From assembly GCF_023634655.1 (NCBI RefSeq), contig NZ_JAMKMS010000002.1:186001-250000 (forward strand): a stretch of DNA of 64,000 nt, in the 5' to 3' direction. Origin of the DNA: Vibrio methylphosphonaticus. GTDB taxonomy: Bacteria; Pseudomonadota; Gammaproteobacteria; Enterobacterales; Vibrionaceae. Below the pieces are notes generated by a model that made no database searches, was not told where the DNA came from, and saw only the letters and a list, made by a program, of their open reading frames with translations. The position numbers and the translations under genes were made by a program. Position 1 is the first letter of the stretch; each line of letters starts with the position of its first letter. This document shows positions 28,758 through 37,545 of this stretch, piece by piece.

Positions 28758-28811
28758 TGTTTTATTTAAAATTATAGTGCTGTTTTATTTAAGGTTATGG
28801 TGCTGTTTTTC
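28758..28811 (+). repeat. 23-bp tandem repeat in the selO 3' region
   Basis: Two 23-bp units (28758-28780 and 28781-28803) share TGTTTTATTTAA and TAT-GTGC, followed by a partial third unit. They lie between the selO stop and the inverted repeat at 28841-28871, the same order as in other gene-end arrays, but they start about 55 bp after the stop. Confidence 0.85.
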
Positions 28812-28840
28812 TAGACCATCGTGTGAATCATCAACACTTG

Positions 28841-28871
28841 AGTAGGTTTAGCACTTAGTGCTAAACCTACT
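28841..28871. terminator. Inverted repeat between selO and the DUF1254 gene
   Basis: AGTAGGTTTAGCAC and GTGCTAAACCTACT form a perfect 14-bp stem around TTA. Convergent genes flank it, so it probably ends both transcripts, although neither side has a long T-tract. Confidence 0.7.
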
Positions 28872-28899
28872 TACAGGATAATGAAATGCAACATTCCTA

Positions 28900-29955
28900 C
28901 TACTTCATTGCTTTCACATAAGGAAGCACTCGGAATCCATCACGTACTTTTTGGCTTGGAATGTAATGGCGGAAAGCCAAGTTAAACACGCCAGAGTCGT
29001 TCACTGTTTTGATGTTGTTTACTGCATCATCACCACAACCAAAGCTAACAGTGTAAGTGCCGTCTGCATTTTTATCAGCCGTGTTCGAGCTTACGTTTGC
29101 CACTTCACCAAACATGAAACCTTGCTTGTTGTAGACCGTTACCGACCAAAACGCTTGGTTCTTAGGGTCTTCAAACGTTGCTTGATGACAAGTGTCCGCG
29201 GGGAAGTTTCCAGATACTTCGTAAATATTGTCTTCTAACTGCGCACCACCCCAACCGATAGCCGCACCCACCGCGTACTTCTCTTTGGTAAACATCTCTT
29301 TTGACGCATCTTCCGGGCTGGTAAACATGCCAAACGTCGCTTGAGCACCATCACGTTTCAATAGTTTTGGCATTTCCATTTTAAGGTTTTTCTCTACCTC
29401 ATCAAACGATGTTTCATCCACTTGCATCGCTGTGAATTCAGCGTCTGCTTTTGCATCAATGCTCATCTTATCTTGGATTTTATGCACTTCATCTTTGGTG
29501 AACGTCGCATCGGTACGAACGATGACATAAACGTGGTCGCCACTGTGAGTAGAAAGATCAAACGTACCAGAACCGTATTGCATTGGCTGAATGCGGTGGT
29601 CTTCTGTAATGACTTCCATCGACATGTATTTGCCTTCAGGAATCTCAGGTAACGTGATAGTCGCGCCCTGTGAAACGTTAATCACAGCCATCGAGTAGTA
29701 TGTGTCTCGGTTCATTCGAACGACAGGTTGTTTGTCTGTTGGTGTGAGCTCGCGTTTATGTAGGAATTTATTAACACCAGCAAGCTCTTGGTTTTTTAAA
29801 TATTGGCGTGACGTTTCGTACACCGCGTAATTGTCGACGGTGGTGACTTCACCATCGGCATTGAAGAACTCTGTCAGAGTGGACACTTCTTCAGCTGCGA
29901 AAGAAGAAAGTGAAACTGCGCTTAAACCTAAAACTACTAATGCTAATTTTTTCAT
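28900..29955 (-). CDS. Periplasmic DUF1254/DUF1214 protein
   Basis: 351 residues with a clear Sec signal peptide (MKKLALVVLGLSAVSLSSFA-A). The middle has the DUF1254 signature (VVRMNRDTYYSMAVINVSQG, YVIVRTDATF) and the C-terminal third the DUF1214 type (NQAFWSVTVYNKQGFMF, NLAFRHYIPSQ). The function of these domains is not established. A GAGGT site precedes the ATG. It is a distant relative of the protein at 61961 but lacks the neighbouring outer-membrane-type gene. Confidence 0.85.
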   Translation of the reverse strand: MKKLALVVLGLSAVSLSSFAAEEVSTLTEFFNADGEVTTVDNYAVYETSRQYLKNQELAGVNKFLHKRELTPTDKQPVVRMNRDTYYSMAVINVSQGATITLPEIPEGKYMSMEVITEDHRIQPMQYGSGTFDLSTHSGDHVYVIVRTDATFTKDEVHKIQDKMSIDAKADAEFTAMQVDETSFDEVEKNLKMEMPKLLKRDGAQATFGMFTSPEDASKEMFTKEKYAVGAAIGWGGAQLEDNIYEVSGNFPADTCHQATFEDPKNQAFWSVTVYNKQGFMFGEVANVSSNTADKNADGTYTVSFGCGDDAVNNIKTVNDSGVFNLAFRHYIPSQKVRDGFRVLPYVKAMK

Positions 29956-30354
29956 TGTTGACCTCTAATAAAATCGAACACGCTAAATCGATACATAGTC
30001 CATTTGTGCTTTCGAGCAGTTAGTCGTTAACCGCTCAACTTGTGAACAATGTTATCAAGACAGCACAAATTCACAAATGACATCGCCGTATAATAGATAT
30101 GCAGCGAAGTAATGTTACTTATCAAGCATTATTCTTGATTGAAATACTAACAATACAGTAGCCTATTTATAGACCATGATATTTGGTATTTCCAAAGTAG
30201 TGGTAAATAAGGATAGGTTGATCGCGTGTGACGAAATTATTTTCGACTACCCTTAGCAAAGGTGATTTAAACAATTGCTTTAACTGACAATATTTATATT
30301 TTCGCCATCTGGTGACCTAAATCTCACTTGATTAATTAATCAATAGGTAAGCAA
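29956..30354. other. Divergent promoter region of DUF1254 gene and moxR
   Basis: About 400 AT-rich bases. I see no gene, repeat array or strong palindrome. A GGTGA...TCAC pair near 30312-30328 resembles a CRP site but the spacing is wrong. Confidence 0.4.
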
Positions 30355-31323
30355 ATGAACCCAACTTTAGACGCTATAAACCAACTAAAGCAGCAGATGG
30401 AATCCGCAGTAATCGGCCAGCAACATATGGTCGACACATTACTGGTTGCGCTCCTTACAAACGGCAATGTATTGCTTGAAGGATTACCAGGAACCGCAAA
30501 AACTCGTTCTATCAAATCATTGGCTTCTGCCCTACAAGTTGACCTTGGTCGTGTTCAATTCACTCCAGATTTGTTGCCTTCGGACGTAACAGGCACAGAG
30601 GTATATCAAGACGTAGATGGCAAACCAACGCTCACCTTCCAACCGGGCCCAGTTTTCAACAATCTATTGCTGGCCGATGAGATCAACCGCTCCCCAGCAA
30701 AGGTACAAGCTGCATTGTTAGAAGCGATGGAAGAGCGACAAATCACCGTAGCTGGCAAGACTTACAAATTGCCTGACCTATTCATGGTGTTAGCGACACA
30801 AAACCCGGTAGAACAAGAAGGGACTTACCCACTGCCAGAAGCGCAAATGGACAGATTTATCATGAAAATAAATCTTGATTATCCAGACGCGGATGCCGAA
30901 GAGCAGATCATTAAGATGGTTCGCAGTGAGGAAAAACCAAGCACAGACAAACCTGCACCTATTGATCCTCAATGCATTTTTGATGCTCGTGATCAACTAC
31001 GCGACATACATTGTAGCGACGCGGTTCTTAAATACATTGTTGCGATTGTGGTGGCAACAAGACAACCCGAGTTGTACCCAGAGTCACCGCTGTCACAGTG
31101 GATTGGTGTTGGTTCGAGCCCGCGTGCAACCATCGCGTTAGACAAGTGTTCACGAGCAATGGCATGGCTAAACGGTAAAGATTTTGTCGACCCTGATGAT
31201 GTTCGTAAAGTGGTTCATGGCGTTCTGCGTCACCGCTTGATTCTGTCCTACGATGCGCTGGCTGAAGGCGTCAGTTCAGACCGAGTCATCGATGAGATTT
31301 TGTCTCAGGTTGCAGTTGCGTAA
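30355..31323 (+). CDS. MoxR-family AAA+ ATPase
   Basis: 322-residue ATPase thought to act as a chaperone for the von Willebrand factor A proteins encoded with it. Walker A is GLPGTAKTRSIKS (about residues 43-55), Walker B LLLADEINRSP, and the sensor region ATQNPVEQEGTYPLPEAQ is typical of MoxR. An AGGTAAG site precedes the ATG. First gene of a seven-gene operon (moxR, DUF58, DUF4381, batA-, batB-, batC- and batD-like) with gaps or overlaps of a few bases. Confidence 0.93.
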   Translation: MNPTLDAINQLKQQMESAVIGQQHMVDTLLVALLTNGNVLLEGLPGTAKTRSIKSLASALQVDLGRVQFTPDLLPSDVTGTEVYQDVDGKPTLTFQPGPVFNNLLLADEINRSPAKVQAALLEAMEERQITVAGKTYKLPDLFMVLATQNPVEQEGTYPLPEAQMDRFIMKINLDYPDADAEEQIIKMVRSEEKPSTDKPAPIDPQCIFDARDQLRDIHCSDAVLKYIVAIVVATRQPELYPESPLSQWIGVGSSPRATIALDKCSRAMAWLNGKDFVDPDDVRKVVHGVLRHRLILSYDALAEGVSSDRVIDEILSQVAVA

Positions 31324-31337
31324 CGCGAGAGGTCACC

Positions 31338-32270
31338 ATGGAGACGAAACCAACACTTGATCCTGATATCTATACCAATCTGAAGGCATTACGATTGTTG
31401 AAATACAAGGCGCATGGCTTTGACTTTCTACCTAATCAGCCAATCAACAGTGCGTTAACCGGTCGCCATGTGTCGAAGCTACGTGGACGTGGATTGAACT
31501 TTGAAGAGATGCGTCACTACCAAATTGGCGACGACATTCGCACCATGGATTGGAAAGTGACCAATAGAACGGGCAAGCCACACGTCAAGATATTCTCTGA
31601 AGAGCGCGAGCGTAACGTTTATGTGATGGTCGACCAGCGCACCAGCATGTTCTTTGGCAGTACCGGCCGAATGAAATCTGTGGTTGCGGCAGAAATCGCA
31701 GCTTTGATTGCTTGGAAAGTCATCGACAGTACCGATCGGGTGGGCGCCATTGTTTATAACGACAGCACTGCTCTGCCTATTTCACCACAACGCAGCGCAA
31801 ATCACGTACTCAAAATACTCAATGAAGTTGCGAGCAAAAATCAGCAGCTCAAGGCGGGAAAGGCTCAAGACACCCAATCCAATTCGTTCGCTAAATTGTT
31901 TCATCAGGCGCAGAGGTTAGTTAAGCATGATGGGTTAGTGATCTTGATTACCGATGGCTACGGCTATAACGAGCGCAGTGAAGAGCAGATAAAAGCGCTG
32001 TGTCAGCACAACGATGTGGTGTTGTGTCATGTCACCGACCCACTGGAGCATGATTTAGCCACGCTCAATAAGATGGTACTCAGCGACGGGCAATTGCAAT
32101 TATCCGTATCAGGCCAAGAAGCACAGTTACGCGATGCATTCGCCAAAGACGTGGTTCAAGCCATTGATAATTTCACGGCAGTAGCGAAGAAATATCGAAT
32201 CCCTGTCTTGCCTTTCAACACCGTCGATCCAACCGATGTTCAGCTTAGAAAAGCACTCGGCGCGAGTTAA
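31338..32270 (+). CDS. DUF58 protein of the MoxR operon
   Basis: 310 residues. The DUF58 core is clear: GRGLNFEEMRHYQIGDDIR, MDWKVTNRTGKPHVKIFSEERE and VMVDQRTSMFFGS. The fold is related to VWA, but the MIDAS motif is degenerate (DQRTS). No membrane helix is visible, so the protein is probably cytoplasmic and works with the MoxR ATPase. A GAGAGG site precedes the start, 14 bases after moxR. Confidence 0.9.
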   Translation: METKPTLDPDIYTNLKALRLLKYKAHGFDFLPNQPINSALTGRHVSKLRGRGLNFEEMRHYQIGDDIRTMDWKVTNRTGKPHVKIFSEERERNVYVMVDQRTSMFFGSTGRMKSVVAAEIAALIAWKVIDSTDRVGAIVYNDSTALPISPQRSANHVLKILNEVASKNQQLKAGKAQDTQSNSFAKLFHQAQRLVKHDGLVILITDGYGYNERSEEQIKALCQHNDVVLCHVTDPLEHDLATLNKMVLSDGQLQLSVSGQEAQLRDAFAKDVVQAIDNFTAVAKKYRIPVLPFNTVDPTDVQLRKALGAS

Positions 32271-32280
32271 CTAACTGAGA

Positions 32281-32829
32281 ATGCAGACTATGACGACTAA
32301 CACTGGGCTTGAGCCTTTACAGCCAGAGAACGTGAATCCATTGATGGCTTCTTTGTCTGAGCCTTCTTTGCCAGAAAGTATTTCGTGGCTACCAAATGCA
32401 GCAGGCTGGTACTGGCTACTCTTGTTGCTGTTTTGCTTCGCTTTATATCGTGTCTATTTAGTTATTCAAAAGTACTTAGCAAACACATACCGACGCGCTG
32501 CCTTAGTGGAGTTAGAGCAACTCTCTTTGGAGGCTCAGTCTGGTGACATTTCATCATTTCAAAAGCTACCACAACTGATACGAAGAACCGCATTGTATGC
32601 CTTCCCTCGTGCAGAGGTCGCTCCTTTAACCGGCACAGATTGGGAAAAGTGGTTAGACGACCATTGCGCCAATCGCCAATTTTCAACCGAGTTCTCTACA
32701 TCGGAACTCTCAGGCGTACTTGCTCAACTCGCCTACTCTTCAGCAGCGACATTAACGGAAGAAAAACGACACGCCATCATGGAGAACGTTGCACTTTGGA
32801 TAAAGCATCACGAGGTGTCACATGATTGA
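32281..32829 (+). CDS. DUF4381 membrane protein of the MoxR operon
   Basis: 182 residues with one membrane helix (GWYWLLLLLFCFALYRVYLV, about residues 42-61) and a cytoplasmic C-terminal part. This is the usual DUF4381 partner in MoxR/Bat operons. ATG at 32290 is an alternative start. The end overlaps the batA-like gene by 8 bases, indicating translational coupling. Function unknown. Confidence 0.85.
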   Translation: MQTMTTNTGLEPLQPENVNPLMASLSEPSLPESISWLPNAAGWYWLLLLLFCFALYRVYLVIQKYLANTYRRAALVELEQLSLEAQSGDISSFQKLPQLIRRTALYAFPRAEVAPLTGTDWEKWLDDHCANRQFSTEFSTSELSGVLAQLAYSSAATLTEEKRHAIMENVALWIKHHEVSHD

Positions 32830-33859
32830 ATTTGAATACCCTATAGCGTTTGCACTGCTCTGCTTACCCTTTGCTTTGTATTGGTTGTTGCCTGTTTACA
32901 AAGAGTCAAAAAGCGCGATTCAAGTGCCCTTTTTTGATCGCCTTATTGCCGTGTCTTCACAAGATCCCTCTGAAACCGCGGTCAAGATGAGCCGACGTAA
33001 AGTGCAATGGCTGTTGGTCATTATTAGCTATCTCGCTTTAGTCGTCGCGATTGCTAAGCCGATGTGGGTAGGCGAACCCATTGAACAAAAAAAATCCGCT
33101 CGCGAAATTATGGTCGCACTTGATCTGTCAGGTTCGATGTCTGAAGAGGATTTTGCCGATACAGAAGGCAATAAACACGACCGTTTAACGATAGCAAAAC
33201 AGGTATTGCGTGAATTCGCAGCCCAGCGAGAACATGATCGCTTGGGGTTAATCTTGTTTGCCGACTCTGCTTATGTTCAAGCGCCATTTACAGAAGATAT
33301 TAACGTGTGGCAATCGCTACTCGAAGACGTTGAGCTTGGCTACGCTGGATTTCAAACCGCTTTTGGCGATGCGATTGGCTTATCAATTGCCGTATTCGAA
33401 CAAGAACAGAGCCGACAACGAGTGATGATTCTGCTCACCGACGGTGATGACACAAGCTCGAAAATGCCCCCTGTCAAAGCCGCGGAAATCGCCGCCAAAT
33501 ATGGCGTGAAGATTTACACCATTGCAATTGGTGACCCGAGCACCAAAGGTCGCTACAAGATGGATCTTCCAACACTAGAGAAAGTATCAGCAGCAACTGG
33601 CGGGCAGATGTTTCACGCCATGGACCGAAAACAACTCGAACAAGCTTACGCAACGATAGACGAACTAGAACAGCAAGAGTTCGAGCTTTTATCTCACCGT
33701 CCTAAACACAGCTTGCACCACTATGCATTTGGCGTGTGTCTTGTGAGCAACCTACTCGCGGCCTTAATGGTGTTTGGTGCCAATCTGCGTCGTCAAAGGC
33801 GTCATCAAAAAGAAATAAAGCGCGTGATTCGCCGTAGAGAGGAGCTCACCAATGACTGA
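32822..33859 (+). CDS. BatA-like VWA domain membrane protein
   Basis: 345 residues: two N-terminal membrane helices (about 8-25 and 61-82), a periplasmic or cytoplasmic VWA domain with the MIDAS motif DLSGSMS and ILLTDGDDTSS, and a C-terminal helix near residue 305. VWA domains bind partners through a metal ion. In Bacteroides and others Bat proteins are linked to oxygen or stress tolerance. The actual target here is unknown. It overlaps its neighbours by 8 bases on each side. Confidence 0.9.
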   Translation: MIEFEYPIAFALLCLPFALYWLLPVYKESKSAIQVPFFDRLIAVSSQDPSETAVKMSRRKVQWLLVIISYLALVVAIAKPMWVGEPIEQKKSAREIMVALDLSGSMSEEDFADTEGNKHDRLTIAKQVLREFAAQREHDRLGLILFADSAYVQAPFTEDINVWQSLLEDVELGYAGFQTAFGDAIGLSIAVFEQEQSRQRVMILLTDGDDTSSKMPPVKAAEIAAKYGVKIYTIAIGDPSTKGRYKMDLPTLEKVSAATGGQMFHAMDRKQLEQAYATIDELEQQEFELLSHRPKHSLHHYAFGVCLVSNLLAALMVFGANLRRQRRHQKEIKRVIRRREELTND

Positions 33860-34832
33860 TTTCAATACATGGTTTGGTGGCGATATCAGCCAGTTTCATT
33901 TCATCCGCCCATTATGGTTGTTTGCATTGGTCCCGTTCGTGTTGTTTTATCGCGCACTTGTTCAACAAGACGATTTGGTCACGCAGTGGCAACCTGTGAT
34001 GTCTAAAAACATGGTGGAACATCTGTCTCTCAACCAAGATCGAGCGCGTATAGTTTCTCCTAATCGATTGTTTTTGGTGTTTGCAGTTTTCGCCACGCTC
34101 ATTATGGCGGGTCCAACGTGGCAGCAACAACCTTCACCATTTTTTGAAGACAATTCTGAGCTGGTGATCGCCTTGGATGTCTCTGATTCAATGAATAAAA
34201 CCGATATCCAACCGTCACGATTAGAGCGCGCTAAACAGAAGATCAATCAACTTGTCGAACTGCGCGGCGACGCAAAAACTGGTTTAGTCATATACGGCGG
34301 CAGTGCGCATGTCGCTATGCCTGTCACCAAAGACAAAGCGTTAACGCGCTACTTCCTCGATGTATTGGATGGAAGCTTGTTGCCAGATAACGAGAGCAAA
34401 CCGGCTTCGGTGTTAAAGCCAACGCTCAAGCTAATCTCACAAGCAAAAGCACCATCAACGGTTTTGATACTGACGGACAAGACCAATGACCAAGCGATAG
34501 AAGAATTCACTAAAGCGTTTGAACAACAGCAACACCAAGTGATCGTTTGGGCGATGGGTGAAAACCCACAAAGTGGCGGAAATGGCACGGCAGGTTTAAC
34601 AGAAACTCAACTCGCTTCACTGTCACAACTCGCGCAAGCAGGTCATGGAAACATGGTTTCATTCACCCACGATGCTAGCGATGTAGAAGCGGTTTATCAG
34701 GGCATTCAAAACAACCTGTTTGCGGTCAGCGATAACGCCCTACCTTGGTTAGATGCCGGCTATTGGTTACTGTTCTTGTTGCTGCCTATCCAATTGATGT
34801 GGTTTAGAAAAGGGTGGACACTTCAATGGTAA
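33852..34832 (+). CDS. BatB-like VWA domain membrane protein
   Basis: 326 residues, similar in plan to the preceding protein. Membrane helices lie near residues 17-35 and 73-88, a VWA domain contains the MIDAS motif DVSDSMNKTD, and a C-terminal helix (WLLFLLLPIQLMWF) is present. Probably forms a complex with the BatA-like protein and the TPR protein encoded next. Overlaps both neighbours. Confidence 0.9.
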   Translation: MTDFNTWFGGDISQFHFIRPLWLFALVPFVLFYRALVQQDDLVTQWQPVMSKNMVEHLSLNQDRARIVSPNRLFLVFAVFATLIMAGPTWQQQPSPFFEDNSELVIALDVSDSMNKTDIQPSRLERAKQKINQLVELRGDAKTGLVIYGGSAHVAMPVTKDKALTRYFLDVLDGSLLPDNESKPASVLKPTLKLISQAKAPSTVLILTDKTNDQAIEEFTKAFEQQQHQVIVWAMGENPQSGGNGTAGLTETQLASLSQLAQAGHGNMVSFTHDASDVEAVYQGIQNNLFAVSDNALPWLDAGYWLLFLLLPIQLMWFRKGWTLQW

Positions 34833-35545
34833 ATAATGAAAACGTAATTAATGAAAAAATAGATAATCTGACGAAGCCAACAACTTCGACTACAAACAAA
34901 GCCAGTCGTTTACCTTGGTTATCCAAACTTAAGCCAATGCACTTGTTGCTTGTGCTTATTGCAGGAAATCTGATTTGGGGAATCGCCGATAAGCACGCAC
35001 TTTTTGATTTCTGGCTATCCAATGATCAACACGCTTATGTCGAGTTCAAGCAAGGCAACTACGCGCAAAGTGCTGCTCTGTTCGATGATCCAACATGGAA
35101 AGCCTACAGTCGTTATCTGTCAGGTGATTTCCTTGGCGCGATTGACCAATTAAGCCCACAAAAGAGTGAACAAAGTAACGAACCGACAGCGCTGACTGAT
35201 TTTGCTAAGTTAATCGTCGCGAACAGCTACGCTCATACCGCTCAATTTGATAAAGCCACTGCGCTTTACACCGAACTGTTGAACAACGAAAAGTATTCAG
35301 AACAAGCGACCAACAACCTCGCCGTTGTGGAAGCCGCGATAGAGAAAATCAAGAACACACCACCGACAAAACAAGATTCAGAAAAAGTCATTGATGATAG
35401 GAAATTGGTCGACGACGAACCAAAAGAAGGGAGTCAGAAGGCGCTCGTGATCTCTGACCAAGTTTGGCTAAAACAGGTCAGGCAGAATCCATCTAAGTTT
35501 CTAAGACAAAAATTTCAGCAGGAATACAGCAATGAACAAAACTAA
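34826..35545 (+). CDS. BatC-like TPR protein
   Basis: About 239 residues. One membrane helix (MHLLLVLIAGNLIWGIA) near residue 40 is followed by tetratricopeptide-like repeats (AYVEFKQGNYAQSAALF, ANSYAHTAQFDKATALYTELL). ATG at 34826 overlaps the end of the batB-like gene and has GGTGG 8 bases upstream; a GTG at 34814 is a longer alternative. TPR repeats suggest a scaffold for the VWA partners. Confidence 0.85.
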   Translation: MVNNENVINEKIDNLTKPTTSTTNKASRLPWLSKLKPMHLLLVLIAGNLIWGIADKHALFDFWLSNDQHAYVEFKQGNYAQSAALFDDPTWKAYSRYLSGDFLGAIDQLSPQKSEQSNEPTALTDFAKLIVANSYAHTAQFDKATALYTELLNNEKYSEQATNNLAVVEAAIEKIKNTPPTKQDSEKVIDDRKLVDDEPKEGSQKALVISDQVWLKQVRQNPSKFLRQKFQQEYSNEQN

Positions 35546-36878
35546 ATCGACAGTCCGATCATTCGACCTTCTGAAATGTTGGTTTGCTGTCTTATCCGCG
35601 ATGGTGCTTTTAATTTCAATGCCTGCAAGTGCTAATGACATAAGCCAGCTTATCAGTGACGGTGAATTGAAGCTAAACATTGAAATTAAAGCTCAGGGTG
35701 TCGCAGTGAAACAACAAGTCGCACTCGACGTTGAGGTATTGAGTACCCGCCCCTTTAAAGAAGAGTTGGCATTACCTTACTTAGATATACCCAACACAGT
35801 CGTAAAAAAAGATGAGCAGAAAGTCGCGCGTTCAGCACGCACAATTGAAGGCACCAAGTGGTTTACACAAAAAGCACGTTACTACTTGTACCCAATGCAA
35901 GCTGGCGAGTTTACCGTCCCTGAATTGAACATTCCCGTTAGCGTAGAGCTTGCTAGCAAAAACGTTGTTGAGGGGGCGATTCAATCGCAACCCATTCACT
36001 TTACATCCAAAATGCCCGTGAGCAACATTGATACAGACGCGTTGATTGTTAGCCCAAATGCTGAGCTTTCAATATCAACCGATCGTCCATTAACCGACGA
36101 ATTCGAAGTTGGCCACGCTGTCACTGCCACGTATACATTGAGCGTGGCAAACTCACACATGATGTTGCTGCCGGAGATCAATATCCCAGACATATCTGGC
36201 GTTGAGTTGTATCGCAAGCCAGCAGTCAAAGAAAACGTGTTCAATCGTCTGAATAAAAGCAATACCGCGACACTCAAACAACAGGTAACGTTAATTCTTC
36301 AAGAGCAAGGGAAAGTCGTCTTACCAAAACAGACCATGACGTGGTGGAACACAAGAACCAATCAGCTGGAATCGTTGACGGTAGAGCAGCAAACGCTTCA
36401 AGTCGGTGACGCAAAGTTATTAGACTCGTTGAGTACTAACTCAGGGTTTCAAACCGTTTCGAACTGGATAAACCAATATTGGTATTATCTCGTCATCGCT
36501 GCGCTTTTCATTGCCTCGACTGCGCGGCTAGTAACCAACCATTTTAGCGAGTTACAACGCTATTTTGCCGCACGCCAGCAACTGAATACCAAGAAGTTAA
36601 GCATTCAGTTTTGTCGACATATTGAAAGAAAGCAGTACAACAAAGCGGTGCAAGATATCTATGAACTCGCCGGACAAACACCTACTTCTAACGGTCATTT
36701 TCCATCATCTTTGGATCCTGAATCCATCATGATTTGGAATAAATTACTAACGCTTGAGTATTCAAAAAGTACGACTGACGCCATTTCCGAGATGGAAACT
36801 AAGACACTATTAAAGGCAATCAATCACTTAGAAAAAAAACAAGCATCGCCTTTTAAGTTTAATTGGAACTTAAATTAA
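35532..36878 (+). CDS. BatD-like protein
   Basis: 448 residues. A signal peptide (cleavage after MPASA) precedes a long extracytoplasmic region of immunoglobulin-like beta domains. A membrane helix lies near residue 317 (YYLVIAALFIASTA), and a cytoplasmic tail follows. This matches the BatD architecture that closes MoxR/Bat operons. It overlaps the TPR gene by 14 bases. No strong terminator follows; a hairpin plus pyrimidine repeats lie 200-300 bp downstream. Confidence 0.88.
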   Translation: MNKTKSTVRSFDLLKCWFAVLSAMVLLISMPASANDISQLISDGELKLNIEIKAQGVAVKQQVALDVEVLSTRPFKEELALPYLDIPNTVVKKDEQKVARSARTIEGTKWFTQKARYYLYPMQAGEFTVPELNIPVSVELASKNVVEGAIQSQPIHFTSKMPVSNIDTDALIVSPNAELSISTDRPLTDEFEVGHAVTATYTLSVANSHMMLLPEINIPDISGVELYRKPAVKENVFNRLNKSNTATLKQQVTLILQEQGKVVLPKQTMTWWNTRTNQLESLTVEQQTLQVGDAKLLDSLSTNSGFQTVSNWINQYWYYLVIAALFIASTARLVTNHFSELQRYFAARQQLNTKKLSIQFCRHIERKQYNKAVQDIYELAGQTPTSNGHFPSSLDPESIMIWNKLLTLEYSKSTTDAISEMETKTLLKAINHLEKKQASPFKFNWNLN

Positions 36879-37107
36879 TAGTTAACGAGTCAGAGTCAAT
36901 TAGAATAAAGATGGCGACGCTTTGATGAAGTTTCCTATATATGCTGACGTGGACAGCAGAACCTGCCGAGAACGACATTTCATATCAAACCTCCTATGAA
37001 ATGCTATCAATTCAGGTGGTAAAACCACTACATGCACAAACGAGTCAATCGTTCATTTGCTCAAAAGACACAACATCGCCACGATCACGATACATCGTGA
37101 GGCAACC

Positions 37108-37149
37108 TTTATCTTTATCTTTGTCTTTATCTTTGTCTTTATCTTTGTC
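37108..37149. repeat. Seven tandem hexamers (TTTATC/TTTGTC)
   Basis: Alternating TTTATC and TTTGTC units, seven in all, forming a 12-bp superunit. Pure pyrimidine-rich on the plus strand apart from single A or G per unit. This is a likely variable-number repeat between the MoxR/Bat operon and the next promoter. Confidence 0.92.
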
Positions 37150-37220
37150 TTCCGGCGTTGTCTTTACGGCAACGCTAGTTTAGTAGATTAATCGAACGGA
37201 TTTCTCGTTAACTATTCAAC

Positions 37221-37262
37221 GTATAAATAGTAATTATTCAAACACTTAATTACTATTTATAC
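37221..37262. other. AT-rich inverted repeat with 16-bp arms
   Basis: GTATAAATAGTAATTA (37221-37236) and its exact complement (37247-37262) flank a 10-base loop. It could be a regulator site, a factor-independent stop for the upstream operon, or a cruciform. It lies 284 bp before the hydroxylase start codon. Confidence 0.85.
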
Positions 37263-37329
37263 ACAAACTATTATTCAAGACCCTATCCAATCATCTCGTA
37301 TTCAAATAATTCCAATCTACGTACACCTC

Positions 37330-37407
37330 ACCAATACGGCACCTAATTTTTTGACTTTATCAATACAGCACCTCTTTACTTTATAACTTTATCAATAGAG
37401 CTGCATC
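37330..37407. repeat. 29-32 bp direct repeat upstream of the hydroxylase operon
   Basis: Three imperfect units begin at 37330, 37359 and 37391, each starting A(C/T)CAATA and continuing GGCACCT or a variant; the first two end in ACTTT. They lie 140-215 bp before the operon and could be binding sites or another degenerate array. Confidence 0.7.
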
Positions 37408-37545
37408 ATTTAAGTATGTCGATGGATTGAGCATTCAAACTGTATTAATAGATTTTTGTCTCTTACACTAAATTAGTTCGCTGCTGGCTTGGCGCCTAGC
37501 CACCAATGCCTGTTTACTGGTACAAAATTATTCCAAGGGGGGATT

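Larger units (their letters stand above)
36879..37545. other. Repeat-rich intergenic region before the molybdenum hydroxylase operon
   Basis: 667 bp without a credible gene. It holds a small palindrome (TCACGAT-AC-ATCGTGA, 37085-37100), a hexamer array, a weak hairpin (GCGTTG...CAACGC, 37155-37175), a 16-bp-arm AT-rich inverted repeat and a longer direct repeat. The promoter of the hydroxylase operon must lie in the right part. An 80-codon open frame at 36941 is an artefact of the hexamer array. Confidence 0.6.

Noticed and set aside
30312..30329. CRP site before moxR
   Set aside because: GTGA and TCAC halves are present but separated by eight bases in the wrong spacing for TGTGA-N6-TCACA.
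36941..37183. 80-codon open frame with Leu-Ser repeats
   Set aside because: The second half is only the translation of the TTTATC/TTTGTC hexamer array and there is no ribosome-binding site.
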